Shown: positions 17,796 through 26,564, counted from the stretch's first letter. The stretch is DNA of 64,000 bases from Bordetella genomosp. 8 (GCF_002119685.1 NZ_CP021108.1:3224001-3288000); one strand, 5' to 3'. Numbers and translations are program-made. The notes: generated from the sequence alone by a model not told the origin.

Positions 17796-18797
17796 ATGGT
17801 CAGAAGGCTCTTTTTCATGGCTTCCCTTCTGCTGTGCGCCTTTGCCCATGCCGATGAGGACGCCTGGACAGCCCTGTCGCGGCCAGGCGCGGTAGCGCTC
17901 ATGCGACATGCGGAAGCCCCCGGCGTGGGCGACCCGGACGGCTTTCGCTTGAACGATTGCAGTACGCAGCGCAACCTGAACGCCGCCGGCCGCGAGCAAG
18001 CCGCGCGCGCGGGCCAGGCGCTGAAGGCCCGTGGCGTCGGTGGCGCGGTGTACAGCAGCGCATGGTGCCGCACCATGGAGACCGCCCGATTACTGGATAT
18101 GGGCCCGGTCCACCCGCTGGCCGTGCTGAACTCGCAATTCCGCACGTCCGCCGACAGCGACGCCCAGACGGCCGCGCTGCGACGCTTCATCGATACATGG
18201 CAGGGGCCGACCCTGATCCTGGTGACGCATCAGGTCAACATTACGGCGTTGACAGGAGAAACCGTCGCGGCCGGCGAGATTATCGTTTTGCGGCCGGGAC
18301 CGGGCGGGCACCAGATGGCCGGACGGCTGAACCTCGGCAATGAAGGAATATCCATGGAAAGCAAGTGGCAGTACCAGGTGCGGATGAACGTGACGCAGGA
18401 ATTGGCCGACGCCTACCGCGATGGCCGCGATACGCCGGCGCTCGCCAGGCTGCGCGATGTCCTGGGAACGCACCATGCGACGATCACGTCGCAGTACGAC
18501 GCCTTCGCGGGATACGTCAAGCAGGCGGAAAAGGACGGCACGCAGGATTACCCGCTCTACCAATGGACGCTGGACACCATACGCAATCCGGAAAAGCAGG
18601 CGAAGTACCAGCGGGTGTTCACGGTGTACGTGAACGAAGAGGAAGTCTATGGCGAGCGTGCCGCCGATGCGGTGGTGGCGGAGCTGTCCGCGCTGGGAAC
18701 GCAGGCGGGTATCGAAAGCATCAGCAAGCTGGACACCAATCCGGCGAACAGCCCGCAGCCGCCGCGCGATGCGCGTCGATCCGACGGCAAGGGCTGA
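17796..18797 (+). CDS. secreted histidine phosphatase with extra C-terminal domain
   Basis: A 333-residue protein. A signal peptide ends near residue 20 (LLLCAFAHA). The histidine phosphatase domain follows with the RHG-type motif ALMRHAEAPG and the second histidine in LILVTHQVNITAL. It ends near residue 180. Residues 187-333 form a separate charged domain (MESKWQYQVRMNVTQELADA onward) that I do not recognise. An ATG at 18354 begins that domain, preceded by GAAGGAATATCC, a plausible internal ribosome-binding site. The main start at 17796 has CGGAGG 6 bp upstream. This could be a fusion, or two overlapping products from one frame. Confidence 0.8.
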   Translation: MVRRLFFMASLLLCAFAHADEDAWTALSRPGAVALMRHAEAPGVGDPDGFRLNDCSTQRNLNAAGREQAARAGQALKARGVGGAVYSSAWCRTMETARLLDMGPVHPLAVLNSQFRTSADSDAQTAALRRFIDTWQGPTLILVTHQVNITALTGETVAAGEIIVLRPGPGGHQMAGRLNLGNEGISMESKWQYQVRMNVTQELADAYRDGRDTPALARLRDVLGTHHATITSQYDAFAGYVKQAEKDGTQDYPLYQWTLDTIRNPEKQAKYQRVFTVYVNEEEVYGERAADAVVAELSALGTQAGIESISKLDTNPANSPQPPRDARRSDGKG

Positions 18798-18832
18798 TCT
18801 CCATCTTCACACCGCACGGGGAAGCATTGCCG

Positions 18833-19915
18833 ATGCGCGGCACGCCAATAAAGAACGATCATGCGGCCTTGTCCGACTACGAATGGGGACAAGACCCTCG
18901 CAGCGCGAACGCAGTCCGCGCCCTGCTGGGCGAAGGTGCGTCGCCGCACACGGTCGCCTCATACCGCGCCGCGGTTCGCTATCTGGCGGCCTGGCACGAG
19001 CAACGCCTGGGAGCCCCGTTCAGCCTGCCCGTGCCGGTACGCACGGTGGTGCTGTTCATCACCGATCACGTGCAGCATGCCACCGAGCACGGATTGGCGC
19101 ACGGACTGCCGCCGGACATCGACACCGCGCTGGTCGGATTGCGGGTAAAGGCCAGGACCGGTCCTCTGGCGCTGTCCACCATCCAGCACCGCCTGGCCGT
19201 ACTTTCCGAAGCGCACCGCACACGCGATCTGCCGAATCCCTGCCGCAGCCGGGCCGTACAGACCCTGCTGGCGCGCACCCGCGCGGCCTACGCCAGGCGC
19301 GGCGTGCGGCCATCGAAGAAACCCGCGTTGACGCGCGAGCCCCTGGAGCAACTGCTGCACACCTGCGACGAGTCGCTGATCGGGCTGCGCGACCGTGCCA
19401 TGCTGCTGTTCGGCTGGGCCAGCGGCGGACGGCGGCGGTCCGAGATCGTCGCCGCGCGCGTGGAGCACCTGCAGCGCACGCAGGACGGGTATGTCTATGT
19501 GCTGCGCCAGTCCAAGACCAGGCAGGACGGCGCGGATCATGCGGACATGTACAAGCCGGTGGCGGGCCGCGCGGCGCAGGCCCTGGACGCCTGGCTGCGG
19601 GCCGCCGGCATCGCGGCCGGGCCGATATTCCGCCGCGTGCGCCGCGGGGGCACGGTATGCGACCAGGCGCTTACCGGCGAAGCCGTGCGGCGCATCGTCA
19701 AGCAGCGTTGCGCGGCGGCCGGCCTGGACGAACGCTACGCCGCGCACAGCCTGCGCGCCGGTTTCGTCACCGAAGCGGGACGCCAGGGCGTGCCGTTGGC
19801 CGAGGTCATGGCGATGACCGGCCACGCCAGCGTCAACAGCGTCATCGGCTACCACCGCGCCGGCGCCGCCCCGACGCTGCGCGCCGCGCGGCTGCTCGAG
19901 CCCGACGGCGAATAG
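18833..19915 (+). CDS. tyrosine recombinase/integrase
   Basis: A 360-residue site-specific recombinase. The N-terminal SAM-like DNA-binding part contains ASPHTVASYRAAVRYLAAWH. The catalytic domain carries Arg in GWASGGRRRSEIVAA, HxxR in AHSLRAGFVTEA, His in MTGHASVNS and the nucleophile Tyr in VIGYHRAG, so all key residues are present. GGGGAAG precedes the ATG at 18833. It stands alone 35 bp after the phosphatase gene, with no excisionase, tRNA gene or phage genes nearby. It may mark an old integration or act in local inversion. Confidence 0.9.
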   Translation: MRGTPIKNDHAALSDYEWGQDPRSANAVRALLGEGASPHTVASYRAAVRYLAAWHEQRLGAPFSLPVPVRTVVLFITDHVQHATEHGLAHGLPPDIDTALVGLRVKARTGPLALSTIQHRLAVLSEAHRTRDLPNPCRSRAVQTLLARTRAAYARRGVRPSKKPALTREPLEQLLHTCDESLIGLRDRAMLLFGWASGGRRRSEIVAARVEHLQRTQDGYVYVLRQSKTRQDGADHADMYKPVAGRAAQALDAWLRAAGIAAGPIFRRVRRGGTVCDQALTGEAVRRIVKQRCAAAGLDERYAAHSLRAGFVTEAGRQGVPLAEVMAMTGHASVNSVIGYHRAGAAPTLRAARLLEPDGE

Positions 19916-19988
19916 ACGGCGCCGCCCCTACGGCTTGCAACTGATCCTGCCGGATCCCACGCAACAGGCGGGCGCTGCCGGATGGATG

Positions 19989-20022
19989 ATTCCGAAGGAA
20001 ATATTCCGCGGGGTATTCCGCG
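19989..20022. repeat. three ATTCCG repeats between integrase and aldolase genes
   Basis: ATTCCG occurs at 19989, 20003 and 20015; the last two copies extend to ATTCCGCG. GGAAATATTCC within the cluster is palindromic. The site is in the 206-bp gap (19916-20121) that otherwise holds no gene. It could be a recombinase arm site or an operator for the aldolase; neither is shown. Confidence 0.35.
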
Positions 20023-20121
20023 CTTCGATGGTACAAAGTCGCGACTGACCTCGATATCGGCCAGAGCCGGCGACAACCAGGTCTCCGGCTCGCGCTGGAA
20101 GGCCCAACCATTGGAGACACC

Positions 20122-20859
20122 ATGTCATCGATATCCGACGCGGAAAAACAGGCCCGGATCGAACTCGCCGCATGTCATCGGGTGCTCGCGCACCTGGGCG
20201 TGAACGACCTTACCTACAACCATCTTTCGGTGCGCGTGCCCGGCGAGCCGGACGCCCTGCTGACCAAGCAGGGCACGGAGATGTTCGACGAGGTGACGGC
20301 CTCTTCGCTGCGCAAGTATTCGCTGGATGGCACGCCGCTGCACGACGGCCCGCCGCTGCGGGCCGGCGCGCTGGTCATCCACGCCGGCATCCTGCAGGCG
20401 CGTCCTGACATCCACGCGGTGTTCCACACCCATACCCCCGCCAACATGGGTGTGTCCTCGCAGAAGCACGGCCTGCTGATGGTCAACCAGCACGCCGTCA
20501 AGTTCTACAAGCGGCTGGCGTATCACACCTTCGGCGGCTTCGAATTCAATATGTCGCAGCGCGCGCCCCTGATCGAAAGCCTGGGTCCGCATCGCGTGGC
20601 GCTGCTGCGCAACCACGGCGCGCTCGTCTGCGGCCGCACGCTGGGCGAAGCGATGGTCGAACACCAGTTCCTGGAAATGGCCTGCCGCGGCCAGATCGCC
20701 GCCCTGGCCGGCGGCGCCGAAGTCACGCTGATCCCCGACGATGTCGCCGCCTATGGCGTCACCCAGGTCACCTTCGAAGACGCGGCCGCCGCCGGCGCGA
20801 AGGACTGGGCGGCCTGCCTGCGCCTGGCCCACCGGCTGGACCCAGGGTTCGCCACGTAG
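20122..20859 (+). CDS. class II aldolase/adducin-family protein
   Basis: A 245-residue zinc-dependent aldolase-fold protein. The metal motif is VFHTHTPANMG with a downstream His in LLRNHGALVCG, both at the usual spacing. NDLTYNHLSVRVPGEPDALL is the phosphate/substrate loop region. TTGGAGACACC precedes the ATG. Many members of this 250-residue subgroup are of unknown substrate; decarboxylase or aldolase chemistry on a hydroxy-keto acid is possible. It is monocistronic and convergent with the toxin gene. Confidence 0.88.
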   Translation: MSSISDAEKQARIELAACHRVLAHLGVNDLTYNHLSVRVPGEPDALLTKQGTEMFDEVTASSLRKYSLDGTPLHDGPPLRAGALVIHAGILQARPDIHAVFHTHTPANMGVSSQKHGLLMVNQHAVKFYKRLAYHTFGGFEFNMSQRAPLIESLGPHRVALLRNHGALVCGRTLGEAMVEHQFLEMACRGQIAALAGGAEVTLIPDDVAAYGVTQVTFEDAAAAGAKDWAACLRLAHRLDPGFAT

Positions 20860-20870
20860 CGACGCGGTCA

Positions 20871-20905
20871 GGTCCTGAAAATCGACTCTGGCTGAAGTCA
20901 GGACC
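20871..20905. terminator. hairpin between convergent aldolase and PIN genes
   Basis: GGTCCTGA (20871-20878) pairs perfectly with TCAGGACC (20898-20905). The right arm overlaps the stop codon of the PIN-domain gene. There is no clear T-run, so it may be a weak bidirectional terminator. Confidence 0.4.
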
Positions 20906-21323
20906 CGCCAGCAAGCCTATTCAATGCCTGGACGGGCGTGACGATCTGGACGCCCTCGACGGCCTCCAGAATGAGCAGGTCCTGGTCACCGGTCACTATC
21001 CATGCCGCGTTGCCCGCAAGCGCCAAGTGAATGAACTTGTCGTCATCAGGATCGCGGCTGAAAACGCGTGCGGAGCTCGCCGGCGTTACACAAAGTGCCA
21101 CGGCGCCGAGGTCGTGCAAGATGGCTTGCCGCTGCTCCAAGGTCAGATAGCGATCGAACTTAGGCCGCCATAGCCGTGTTTGCAATTCCTCAAACGTGCT
21201 TGGCGAAAACAGCAAAGTGGCATGCGCCAATGCCCAATCGACAAACCTGGCCGGGGCGGAGGCGGGAGCAAGCGCAGCGCTGATCAATACGTTGGTGTCA
21301 ATGACGACGTGATCAGCTTTCAT
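20898..21323 (-). CDS. PIN-domain putative toxin
   Basis: A 141-residue PIN-domain ribonuclease-type protein of the COG1569 group. Acidic active-site residues appear in VVIDTNVLISAAL, STFEELQTR, RDPDDDKFIHLAL and VTGDQDLL. It overlaps the upstream antitoxin gene by 11 bp on the same strand, the standard toxin-antitoxin layout, and presumably cleaves RNA when the antitoxin is lost. Confidence 0.88.
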   Translation of the reverse strand: MKADHVVIDTNVLISAALAPASAPARFVDWALAHATLLFSPSTFEELQTRLWRPKFDRYLTLEQRQAILHDLGAVALCVTPASSARVFSRDPDDDKFIHLALAGNAAWIVTGDQDLLILEAVEGVQIVTPVQALNRLAGGS

Positions 21324-21564
21324 CCGCCAACAGACGCTCCAGTTCCTGTTCTGTCAGTCCGGCTTCCGCAGCCGACTTCGCCGTGTCGGCCAAGGTACCG
21401 CGCAGCCGGTTGGCATAGAACTGGCGCATCGCTTCGTAGTCTTCGGGCGAGACCATCACCCCCACTACTCGGTTACGGCGAGTGACCTGCACGGGTTCAC
21501 GTTGAACGCGATCCAGCATTTCACCGAAGCGGGTCTTGGCATCGTTGGCGGTGAATGTCAGCAT
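21313..21564 (-). CDS. Phd/YefM-type antitoxin
   Basis: An 83-residue antitoxin. MLTFTANDAKTRFGEMLDRV followed by EPVQVTRRNRVVGVMVSPED matches the N-terminal DNA-binding fold of Phd/YefM proteins, and the C-terminus is acidic (TEQELERLLADES), as expected for toxin binding. ATG 21564 is chosen because GGAGG precedes it at good spacing; an in-frame start six codons upstream lacks this. It should bind the inverted repeat at 21603 for autoregulation. Confidence 0.88.
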   Translation of the reverse strand: MLTFTANDAKTRFGEMLDRVQREPVQVTRRNRVVGVMVSPEDYEAMRQFYANRLRGTLADTAKSAAEAGLTEQELERLLADES

Positions 21565-21602
21565 GGTTCTGCCTCCAGGCAATCCTTGGCTTGAATTTTA
21601 TA

Positions 21603-21618
21603 CGAATCGTTCGATTCG
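21603..21618. promoter_or_regulatory. inverted repeat upstream of the antitoxin gene
   Basis: CGAATCG and CGATTCG are perfect inverted arms around TT, in an AT-rich stretch 39 bp before the antitoxin start. This fits the operator of an autoregulated toxin-antitoxin operon. Confidence 0.5.
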
Positions 21619-21657
21619 TTCAATTCGGTCGAAACGCTGCTGCCATACGCGGCGCCG

Positions 21658-22392
21658 CTACGCCTGCCCGCGCCGCAGCAGCGCCTGGATATAGTGGCCG
21701 GCTTCGAGGATGTCGCAGCGGATGGCGCGCGCCGTGGCGTCGGCGTCGTTGCGGGCCAGGGCCTCGACGGCTTCGGCGTGGTAGTCCATGCGTTTCAGGT
21801 ACGGGACGTATTCCGGCAGCACCAGGTTCAGGACCGGACCGCAGCGCAGCCACAGGGTTTCGATGGCGTCCTCGATGATGTCCATGCCGCTCAGGGCATA
21901 GATATGGAAGTGGAAGCGGCGATGGACCTCCAGGTAACCCTGGTGTCCGTCCACGTCGATCAGGCGCTTCATGTCGGCCAGCAGGCCGCGTAGCGTCGCG
22001 ATGTCCTCCGGCGTCGCGTGGGCGGCGGCTTCGTAGGCCGCCCGGCCTTCCAGTTCGGCCCGCATGATCAGCAACTGGTGCAGCTGGGTCGCGTCGACCT
22101 CCGGCACGACCGCGCCGCCGCCCTGGCCGCCCGTGCCGCGCCGCAGGATGCGTTCGGCCACCAGGTGGTTCACCGCATCGCGCACCGGCGTCAGGCTGAT
22201 GCCCAACTCCGCCGCGACGTCACGCAACAGGATGCGGTGGCCGGGTTCGTAGCGGCCGGACAGCAAGGCCTCGCGCAGCGCCGCATAGGCCCGATCCCAC
22301 AAGGTTTCACGCTCGATCGGCTGCAGCGTCGCCGGCTTCACGGGCGTGCGCGCCTGGCCGGATGCCGCGCCGGCGGCTTTGACTGGGGACAT
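21658..22392 (-). CDS. GntR-family regulator with FCD domain
   Basis: A 244-residue FadR-type regulator. The winged helix spans LWDRAYAALREALLSGRYEP and DVAAELGISLTPVRDAVNHL, and the FCD domain includes VHRRFHFHIYALSG with metal-ligand histidines. It is divergent from the Bug receptor gene at 22589 and probably represses that operon through the palindrome at 22501. It is distinct from the GntR protein at 7159. Confidence 0.9.
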   Translation of the reverse strand: MSPVKAAGAASGQARTPVKPATLQPIERETLWDRAYAALREALLSGRYEPGHRILLRDVAAELGISLTPVRDAVNHLVAERILRRGTGGQGGGAVVPEVDATQLHQLLIMRAELEGRAAYEAAAHATPEDIATLRGLLADMKRLIDVDGHQGYLEVHRRFHFHIYALSGMDIIEDAIETLWLRCGPVLNLVLPEYVPYLKRMDYHAEAVEALARNDADATARAIRCDILEAGHYIQALLRRGQA

Positions 22393-22500
22393 CTCCCACC
22401 CTTCCTGGATCGTTGAACCCGCCTATTTTCGCACCTCGGACCGCCAGGCGCTCGCCTCGCGACGGGCCGTCGTCCTCAGCCGAAACGGCGATTGTTATTT

Positions 22501-22508
22501 GTTATAAC
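22501..22508. promoter_or_regulatory. GTTATAAC palindrome between gntR and Bug genes
   Basis: GTTATAAC is a perfect 8-bp palindrome inside TTGTTATAACGAA, in an AT-rich island of the 196-bp divergent gap. FadR/FCD regulators often recognise short TNGTNNNACNA-like sites, so it is a candidate operator. Confidence 0.45.
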
Positions 22509-22588
22509 GAATGATAGTATGCCTTGGAAACGTCGGCCAGAGAGCCACGCCACGCGCCGTCCACGGCGCTCATACGGAGGAGACCCGC

Positions 22589-23557
22589 ATGTCCTTGCTA
22601 ACCCGATTGGCAGGCGCCCTGGCCTGCGCCTGCGCAGTAACGGCCGCCACCGCCGCAACCGACGACTTCCCCGATCGCCCCATCCGCTTCATCGTTCCCT
22701 GGAACGCGGGCGGCTCCAACGACATCGCCGCGCGCGAGCTGCAGCAGATCATCGGCGAACAGCAGAAGATCACCGTCGTCGTCGAAAACGCCCCCGGCGC
22801 GACGGGCGCGATCGGCCTGGGCAAGGTCGTCGCCGCCGCGCCCGACGGCTACGTCGTCGGCATGGGCACCAGCTCGACGCTGGCGCAGATCGCGCAGAAC
22901 CTGACCCCGCTGCGCAATGAACAGTTCGCCCACATCGCCCGCGTATCGACCGACCCGCTGATGCTGCTCGTGCCCAAGGACGGCCCGGCCAACCTGGAGC
23001 AATTCCTGGCCCACATGAAGCAGAACCCCGGCAAGGTTTCCATCGGCACGCCCGGCACCAACAACCTCAACCACATCTTTGCCGAGATGACGGCGCGCGC
23101 CGCCGGCGTGGGCTACGTCAACGTGCCCTACCCCGGCGGTTCGCGCGTGATCGCCGACCTGGCCGGCAAGCAGATCCAGGGCGCGGTGCTCAAGCCATCG
23201 GAAAGCAAGCCGCAGATCGACGCCGGCTACGTCAGGCCCATCGGCGTCTTCGGCAACGATCGTTTGCAGGTCTATCCCGACGTCCCCACGTTCAAGGAAA
23301 AAGGTTACGACGTCTATCCCTACGGGCCGCTCGTGCAGATGGCCTACGTCGTGGCGCCGGCTGGTGTGTCGCCCGAGGTGCGCAAGCGCCTGGTGGATAT
23401 CTTCTCCAAGGCCATCCAGAGCGAAAAATTCAAGGCCTTCGCCCAGCAGAACGGTTTCCTGGTGGACGACATGAAGGGCCAGGCCCTGGATGACGAAGTC
23501 CGCAACGTCCAGGCCACGCTGAACAGCGTGGCCTCCAAGGTATTCAAGCCGCAATGA
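22589..23557 (+). CDS. Bug/TctC-type solute-binding receptor
   Basis: A 322-residue periplasmic receptor with a signal peptide ending near residue 24 (VTAATAA). Hallmarks are PIRFIVPWNAGGSNDIAARE, VENAPGATGAIG, VNVPYPGGSRVIADLAGKQI and YPDVPTFKEKGYDV. CGGAGGAGA precedes the ATG. It is the first gene of an operon with two enolase-superfamily enzymes, an FAH hydrolase and a dehydrogenase, so it probably binds the acid they degrade. Confidence 0.92.
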   Translation: MSLLTRLAGALACACAVTAATAATDDFPDRPIRFIVPWNAGGSNDIAARELQQIIGEQQKITVVVENAPGATGAIGLGKVVAAAPDGYVVGMGTSSTLAQIAQNLTPLRNEQFAHIARVSTDPLMLLVPKDGPANLEQFLAHMKQNPGKVSIGTPGTNNLNHIFAEMTARAAGVGYVNVPYPGGSRVIADLAGKQIQGAVLKPSESKPQIDAGYVRPIGVFGNDRLQVYPDVPTFKEKGYDVYPYGPLVQMAYVVAPAGVSPEVRKRLVDIFSKAIQSEKFKAFAQQNGFLVDDMKGQALDDEVRNVQATLNSVASKVFKPQ

Positions 23558-23564
23558 GGAAACA

Positions 23565-24707
23565 ATGAGCACGATCAAGAAAGTGACCTGCCACGTGGTG
23601 GCCGCGCCCGTCGAACGGCCCTTTACGTCCTCGCGCGGCTGGCTGTACAAGACGCGCGGCTCCTGCATCGTCGAGATCGAGACCAACGACGGCGTGGTCG
23701 GCTGGGGCGAGTGCTACGGCCCCGCGCAGGTGTCGCGCGCCTATATCGAATCGCAATACGGACCGCGCATCGTCGGCCGCGACGCCTTCGACGTCGAAGT
23801 GATCTGGGAAGACCTGTACAACCGCATCAAGGACTACGGCAATTCCGGCATGGCGATCTCGGCGCTCAGCGGCATCGATATCGCGCTGTGGGACATCATC
23901 GGCAAGGTCTGCGGCAAGCCCGTCCACAAGCTGATCGGCGGCGCGCACCGCACCGAAGTGCAGTCCTATGCGACGGGGCTGTATTTCATCGACATGGATC
24001 GCCTGATCGAAGAAGCCGTTGAAGAAGCCAGGGAGTACGTCGACCAGGGCTTCCAGGCGATCAAGATGAAGATAGGCCTGGGCTCGCCCAAGCTGGACAT
24101 CCAGCGCGTGGCGGCCGTGCGCGAAGCCATCGGCGACGATATCCGCCTGATGGTGGACGCCAACCACTGCTTCACCGTGCCGGCCGCCATCCGCCTGGGC
24201 CGCGAGCTGGAGCAGCTGAACGTCGAATGGTTCGAGGAACCGATCTCGCCGGAAGACCTGGACGGGTATGTGGAAGTGACGCGGGCGCTGGACATGGCGG
24301 TGGCCGGCGGCGAAAACGAATTCACCCGCTGGGGCTTCCGCGACATCGTGACCCGCAAGGCCATGGACATCGTGCAGCCGGACGTGTGCGCGGCGGGCGG
24401 CATCAGCGAATGCCGCAAGATCGCCGCCCTGGCGCTGGCGCACGGCGTGGAATGCGTGCCGCATGCCTGGGGTTCGGCGATCGGCCTGGCGGCCACGCTG
24501 CATTTCCTGGCCGCCCTGCCCGACCAGCCGCCCAGCTTCCGGCCGATGCCGCCGCTGCTGGAATTCGAGCAGTGCGAAAACCCCTTCCGCGACCTGTTGA
24601 CCGTCGAGCCCATCGTGCAGGAGCGTGGCGTGGTGCGCATACCGACCGGCGCGGGGCTCGGCATCGAGGTCAAGCGCGACGTGCTCGACCGTTACCGGGT
24701 GGCCTGA
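23565..24707 (+). CDS. enolase-superfamily dehydratase/racemase (MR/MLE type)
   Basis: A 380-residue mandelate racemase/muconate-lactonizing-type enzyme. The KxK catalytic motif is in FQAIKMKIGLG; metal ligands are in LMVDANHCF, VEWFEEPISPED and VAGGENEFTRW. The His-bearing end is CVPHAWGSAIG. Residue pattern and length fit acid-sugar dehydratases of the MR subgroup. It begins 7 bp after the Bug gene. Dehydration of a sugar acid or related hydroxy acid is likely; the exact substrate is not readable. Confidence 0.9.
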   Translation: MSTIKKVTCHVVAAPVERPFTSSRGWLYKTRGSCIVEIETNDGVVGWGECYGPAQVSRAYIESQYGPRIVGRDAFDVEVIWEDLYNRIKDYGNSGMAISALSGIDIALWDIIGKVCGKPVHKLIGGAHRTEVQSYATGLYFIDMDRLIEEAVEEAREYVDQGFQAIKMKIGLGSPKLDIQRVAAVREAIGDDIRLMVDANHCFTVPAAIRLGRELEQLNVEWFEEPISPEDLDGYVEVTRALDMAVAGGENEFTRWGFRDIVTRKAMDIVQPDVCAAGGISECRKIAALALAHGVECVPHAWGSAIGLAATLHFLAALPDQPPSFRPMPPLLEFEQCENPFRDLLTVEPIVQERGVVRIPTGAGLGIEVKRDVLDRYRVA

Positions 24708-24714
24708 GATCCCT

Positions 24715-25608
24715 ATGCGATTCGTTTCCTTCTATCGCGGCGATGGCCGCGTGGTCCCGGGGTTCATCGACGAGCGAGCCGGCGAACCTTGCGTCGTGGA
24801 CGTGACCCTGCCCGGCAACGACGCGTGGGCCGCCGCCCTGCCGCCCGACATGCAGTCCTGGGTCGAGATGGGCCTGGAGCGGCTGGCGGCGCAACTGCGC
24901 GAGCGCGCTTTCCCGGCGGCGGCGCGCGTCCCGCTGTCGGGCGCGCGGCTGGCGGCGCCGCTGCCCCGTCCGGGCAAGATCGTCGGCGCCGCCTTCAACT
25001 ACCACGACGCCCTGAAGGAACGCGGCATGCCGCCGCCCGAAACGCCGGTGATCTTCATCAAGTCGGGGCGTACGGTGATCGGCCCCGGCGACCCGGTGCG
25101 CCTGGCGCCTGACGTGGGCAACGTCACCTACGAAGCGGAGCTGGCGGTGGTGATCGGCCGCACGGCCTTACGCATCGACGCGGCGCGGGCCATGGAGCAC
25201 GTCGCCGGCTACCTGACGCTGAACGACGTCAGCGCCAGCGATATGGTGCGGGCCGACAAGGCCTTCGTGCGCGGCAAGAACCAGCCCACCTTCTGCCCCT
25301 GCGGCCCGTGGATCGCCACGCCCGACGACGTTCCCGCGCCGGATGCGCTTGACGTCTTCCTGACGCTGGAAGGCAAGGTGCGGCAGTCGGGCAATACCGC
25401 GGACCTGGTATTCGGCATCGCCGAGCTCATCGCCTATGCGTCCACCCAGATGCCGCTGGATCCGGGCGATATCATAGCCACCGGCACGCCTGCCGGCGTG
25501 GCCATATCCCATCAACCCGCGGCATGGCTGCGGCCCGGCTCGACGATGATCGCCGAAGTCCAGGGCCTGGGCGCGCTGCGCAATCCGATTCTTGCAAGCG
25601 AGTCCTGA
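24715..25608 (+). CDS. fumarylacetoacetate hydrolase family protein
   Basis: A 297-residue FAH-family enzyme. GKIVGAAFNYHDALKERGMP starts the catalytic domain, VTYEAELAVVIG holds the metal-binding acids, LTLNDVSASDMVRADK follows, and IIATGTPAGVAIS closes the fold. It is 7 bp after the enolase-family gene and overlaps the next ATG by one base. It likely acts on a 2-keto-3-deoxy or 2,4-diketo acid generated by the dehydratase. Confidence 0.88.
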   Translation: MRFVSFYRGDGRVVPGFIDERAGEPCVVDVTLPGNDAWAAALPPDMQSWVEMGLERLAAQLRERAFPAAARVPLSGARLAAPLPRPGKIVGAAFNYHDALKERGMPPPETPVIFIKSGRTVIGPGDPVRLAPDVGNVTYEAELAVVIGRTALRIDAARAMEHVAGYLTLNDVSASDMVRADKAFVRGKNQPTFCPCGPWIATPDDVPAPDALDVFLTLEGKVRQSGNTADLVFGIAELIAYASTQMPLDPGDIIATGTPAGVAISHQPAAWLRPGSTMIAEVQGLGALRNPILASES

Positions 25609-26564
25609 TGAACGCCAAACCCATCGTGTTGCTGACCAGCGCCATCCATCCCGACGAACACGCCCGCCTGGCCGAACACGCGACCGTGCGCGTGGCGGCC
25701 GACCCCAAGCCCGCCACGCTGAACGCCGCCGCCGCGGATGCCGTGGGCATCATCGTGCGCAATCCATTGCCCGCCGATATCTTCGAACACGCGCCCCATC
25801 TGAAGGGCGTGGTGCGCCATGGAGTCGGCCTGGACATGATTCCGATGGACGCCGCCAACCGTCACCGCGTGCCGGTGGCGAACATCCCGGGGGCGAATAC
25901 GGCGGCGGTGGCGGAGTACTGCCTGGCGGCGATGCTGCATCTGCGGCGGCGCCTGGCGCAGGTCGACGGCATGCTGCGCACGCAGGGCTGGGCGCCGTCG
26001 CGCGCCTACGGCGAAGGCGGCGACGAGCTGGCCGGCACCACCTTGGGTATCGTCGGCGTGGGCGCGATCGGCAGCCGCCTGGCCACGTTGGCGCGGGCGT
26101 TGGACATGCGGGTACTGGGCTTGACGCGGCGTCCGGAGACCCTGCCCGACGGCGTGCAAGCCGTCGACAAGGCCACGCTGATGCGCGAGGCCGATGTGAT
26201 CGTGCTGGCCTGCCCCTTGAACGAGCAGACGCGCGGATTGATCGACGCGCAGGCGCTGGCGCTGGCCAGGCCGGGTGCGCTTCTGGTCAATGTGTCGCGC
26301 GGTCCCGTGGTGGACGGCGCCGCATTGTTGGCGGCCTTGCGCGAAGGCCGGCTGGGCGGCGCCGCGCTGGATGTCCATGACGTGCAACCGCTGCCCGCGG
26401 ACGCGGAAATCCTGCAACAGTCCGGGGTATTGCTGACCCCGCACATGGCCGGCTCCACCACCGCCAGCATGCGCCGCATGAGCCGTGGCGCCGTGGACGA
26501 AATGCTGCGCATCCTGCGTGGCGAGGCGCCGGTGAACTGGGTGAACAAAGCGGAAGTCGCCTAG
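25608..26564 (+). CDS. D-isomer-specific 2-hydroxyacid dehydrogenase
   Basis: A 318-residue NAD(P)-dependent dehydrogenase. The Rossmann motif is TLGIVGVGAIGSRLATLARA, the substrate-binding Arg is in LLVNVSRGPVVDG, and the catalytic His is in LLTPHMAGSTT. Family proteins oxidise D-2-hydroxyacids or reduce 2-keto acids. The start overlaps the previous stop as TGATG. In this operon it could oxidise a hydroxyacid intermediate before or after the FAH step. Confidence 0.9.
   Translation: MNAKPIVLLTSAIHPDEHARLAEHATVRVAADPKPATLNAAAADAVGIIVRNPLPADIFEHAPHLKGVVRHGVGLDMIPMDAANRHRVPVANIPGANTAAVAEYCLAAMLHLRRRLAQVDGMLRTQGWAPSRAYGEGGDELAGTTLGIVGVGAIGSRLATLARALDMRVLGLTRRPETLPDGVQAVDKATLMREADVIVLACPLNEQTRGLIDAQALALARPGALLVNVSRGPVVDGAALLAALREGRLGGAALDVHDVQPLPADAEILQQSGVLLTPHMAGSTTASMRRMSRGAVDEMLRILRGEAPVNWVNKAEVA

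Noticed and set aside
18833..19915. Prophage or genomic island integrase with a tRNA attachment site
   Set aside because: No tRNA gene, excisionase, or phage structural genes were seen on either side, and no duplicated tRNA end was found.
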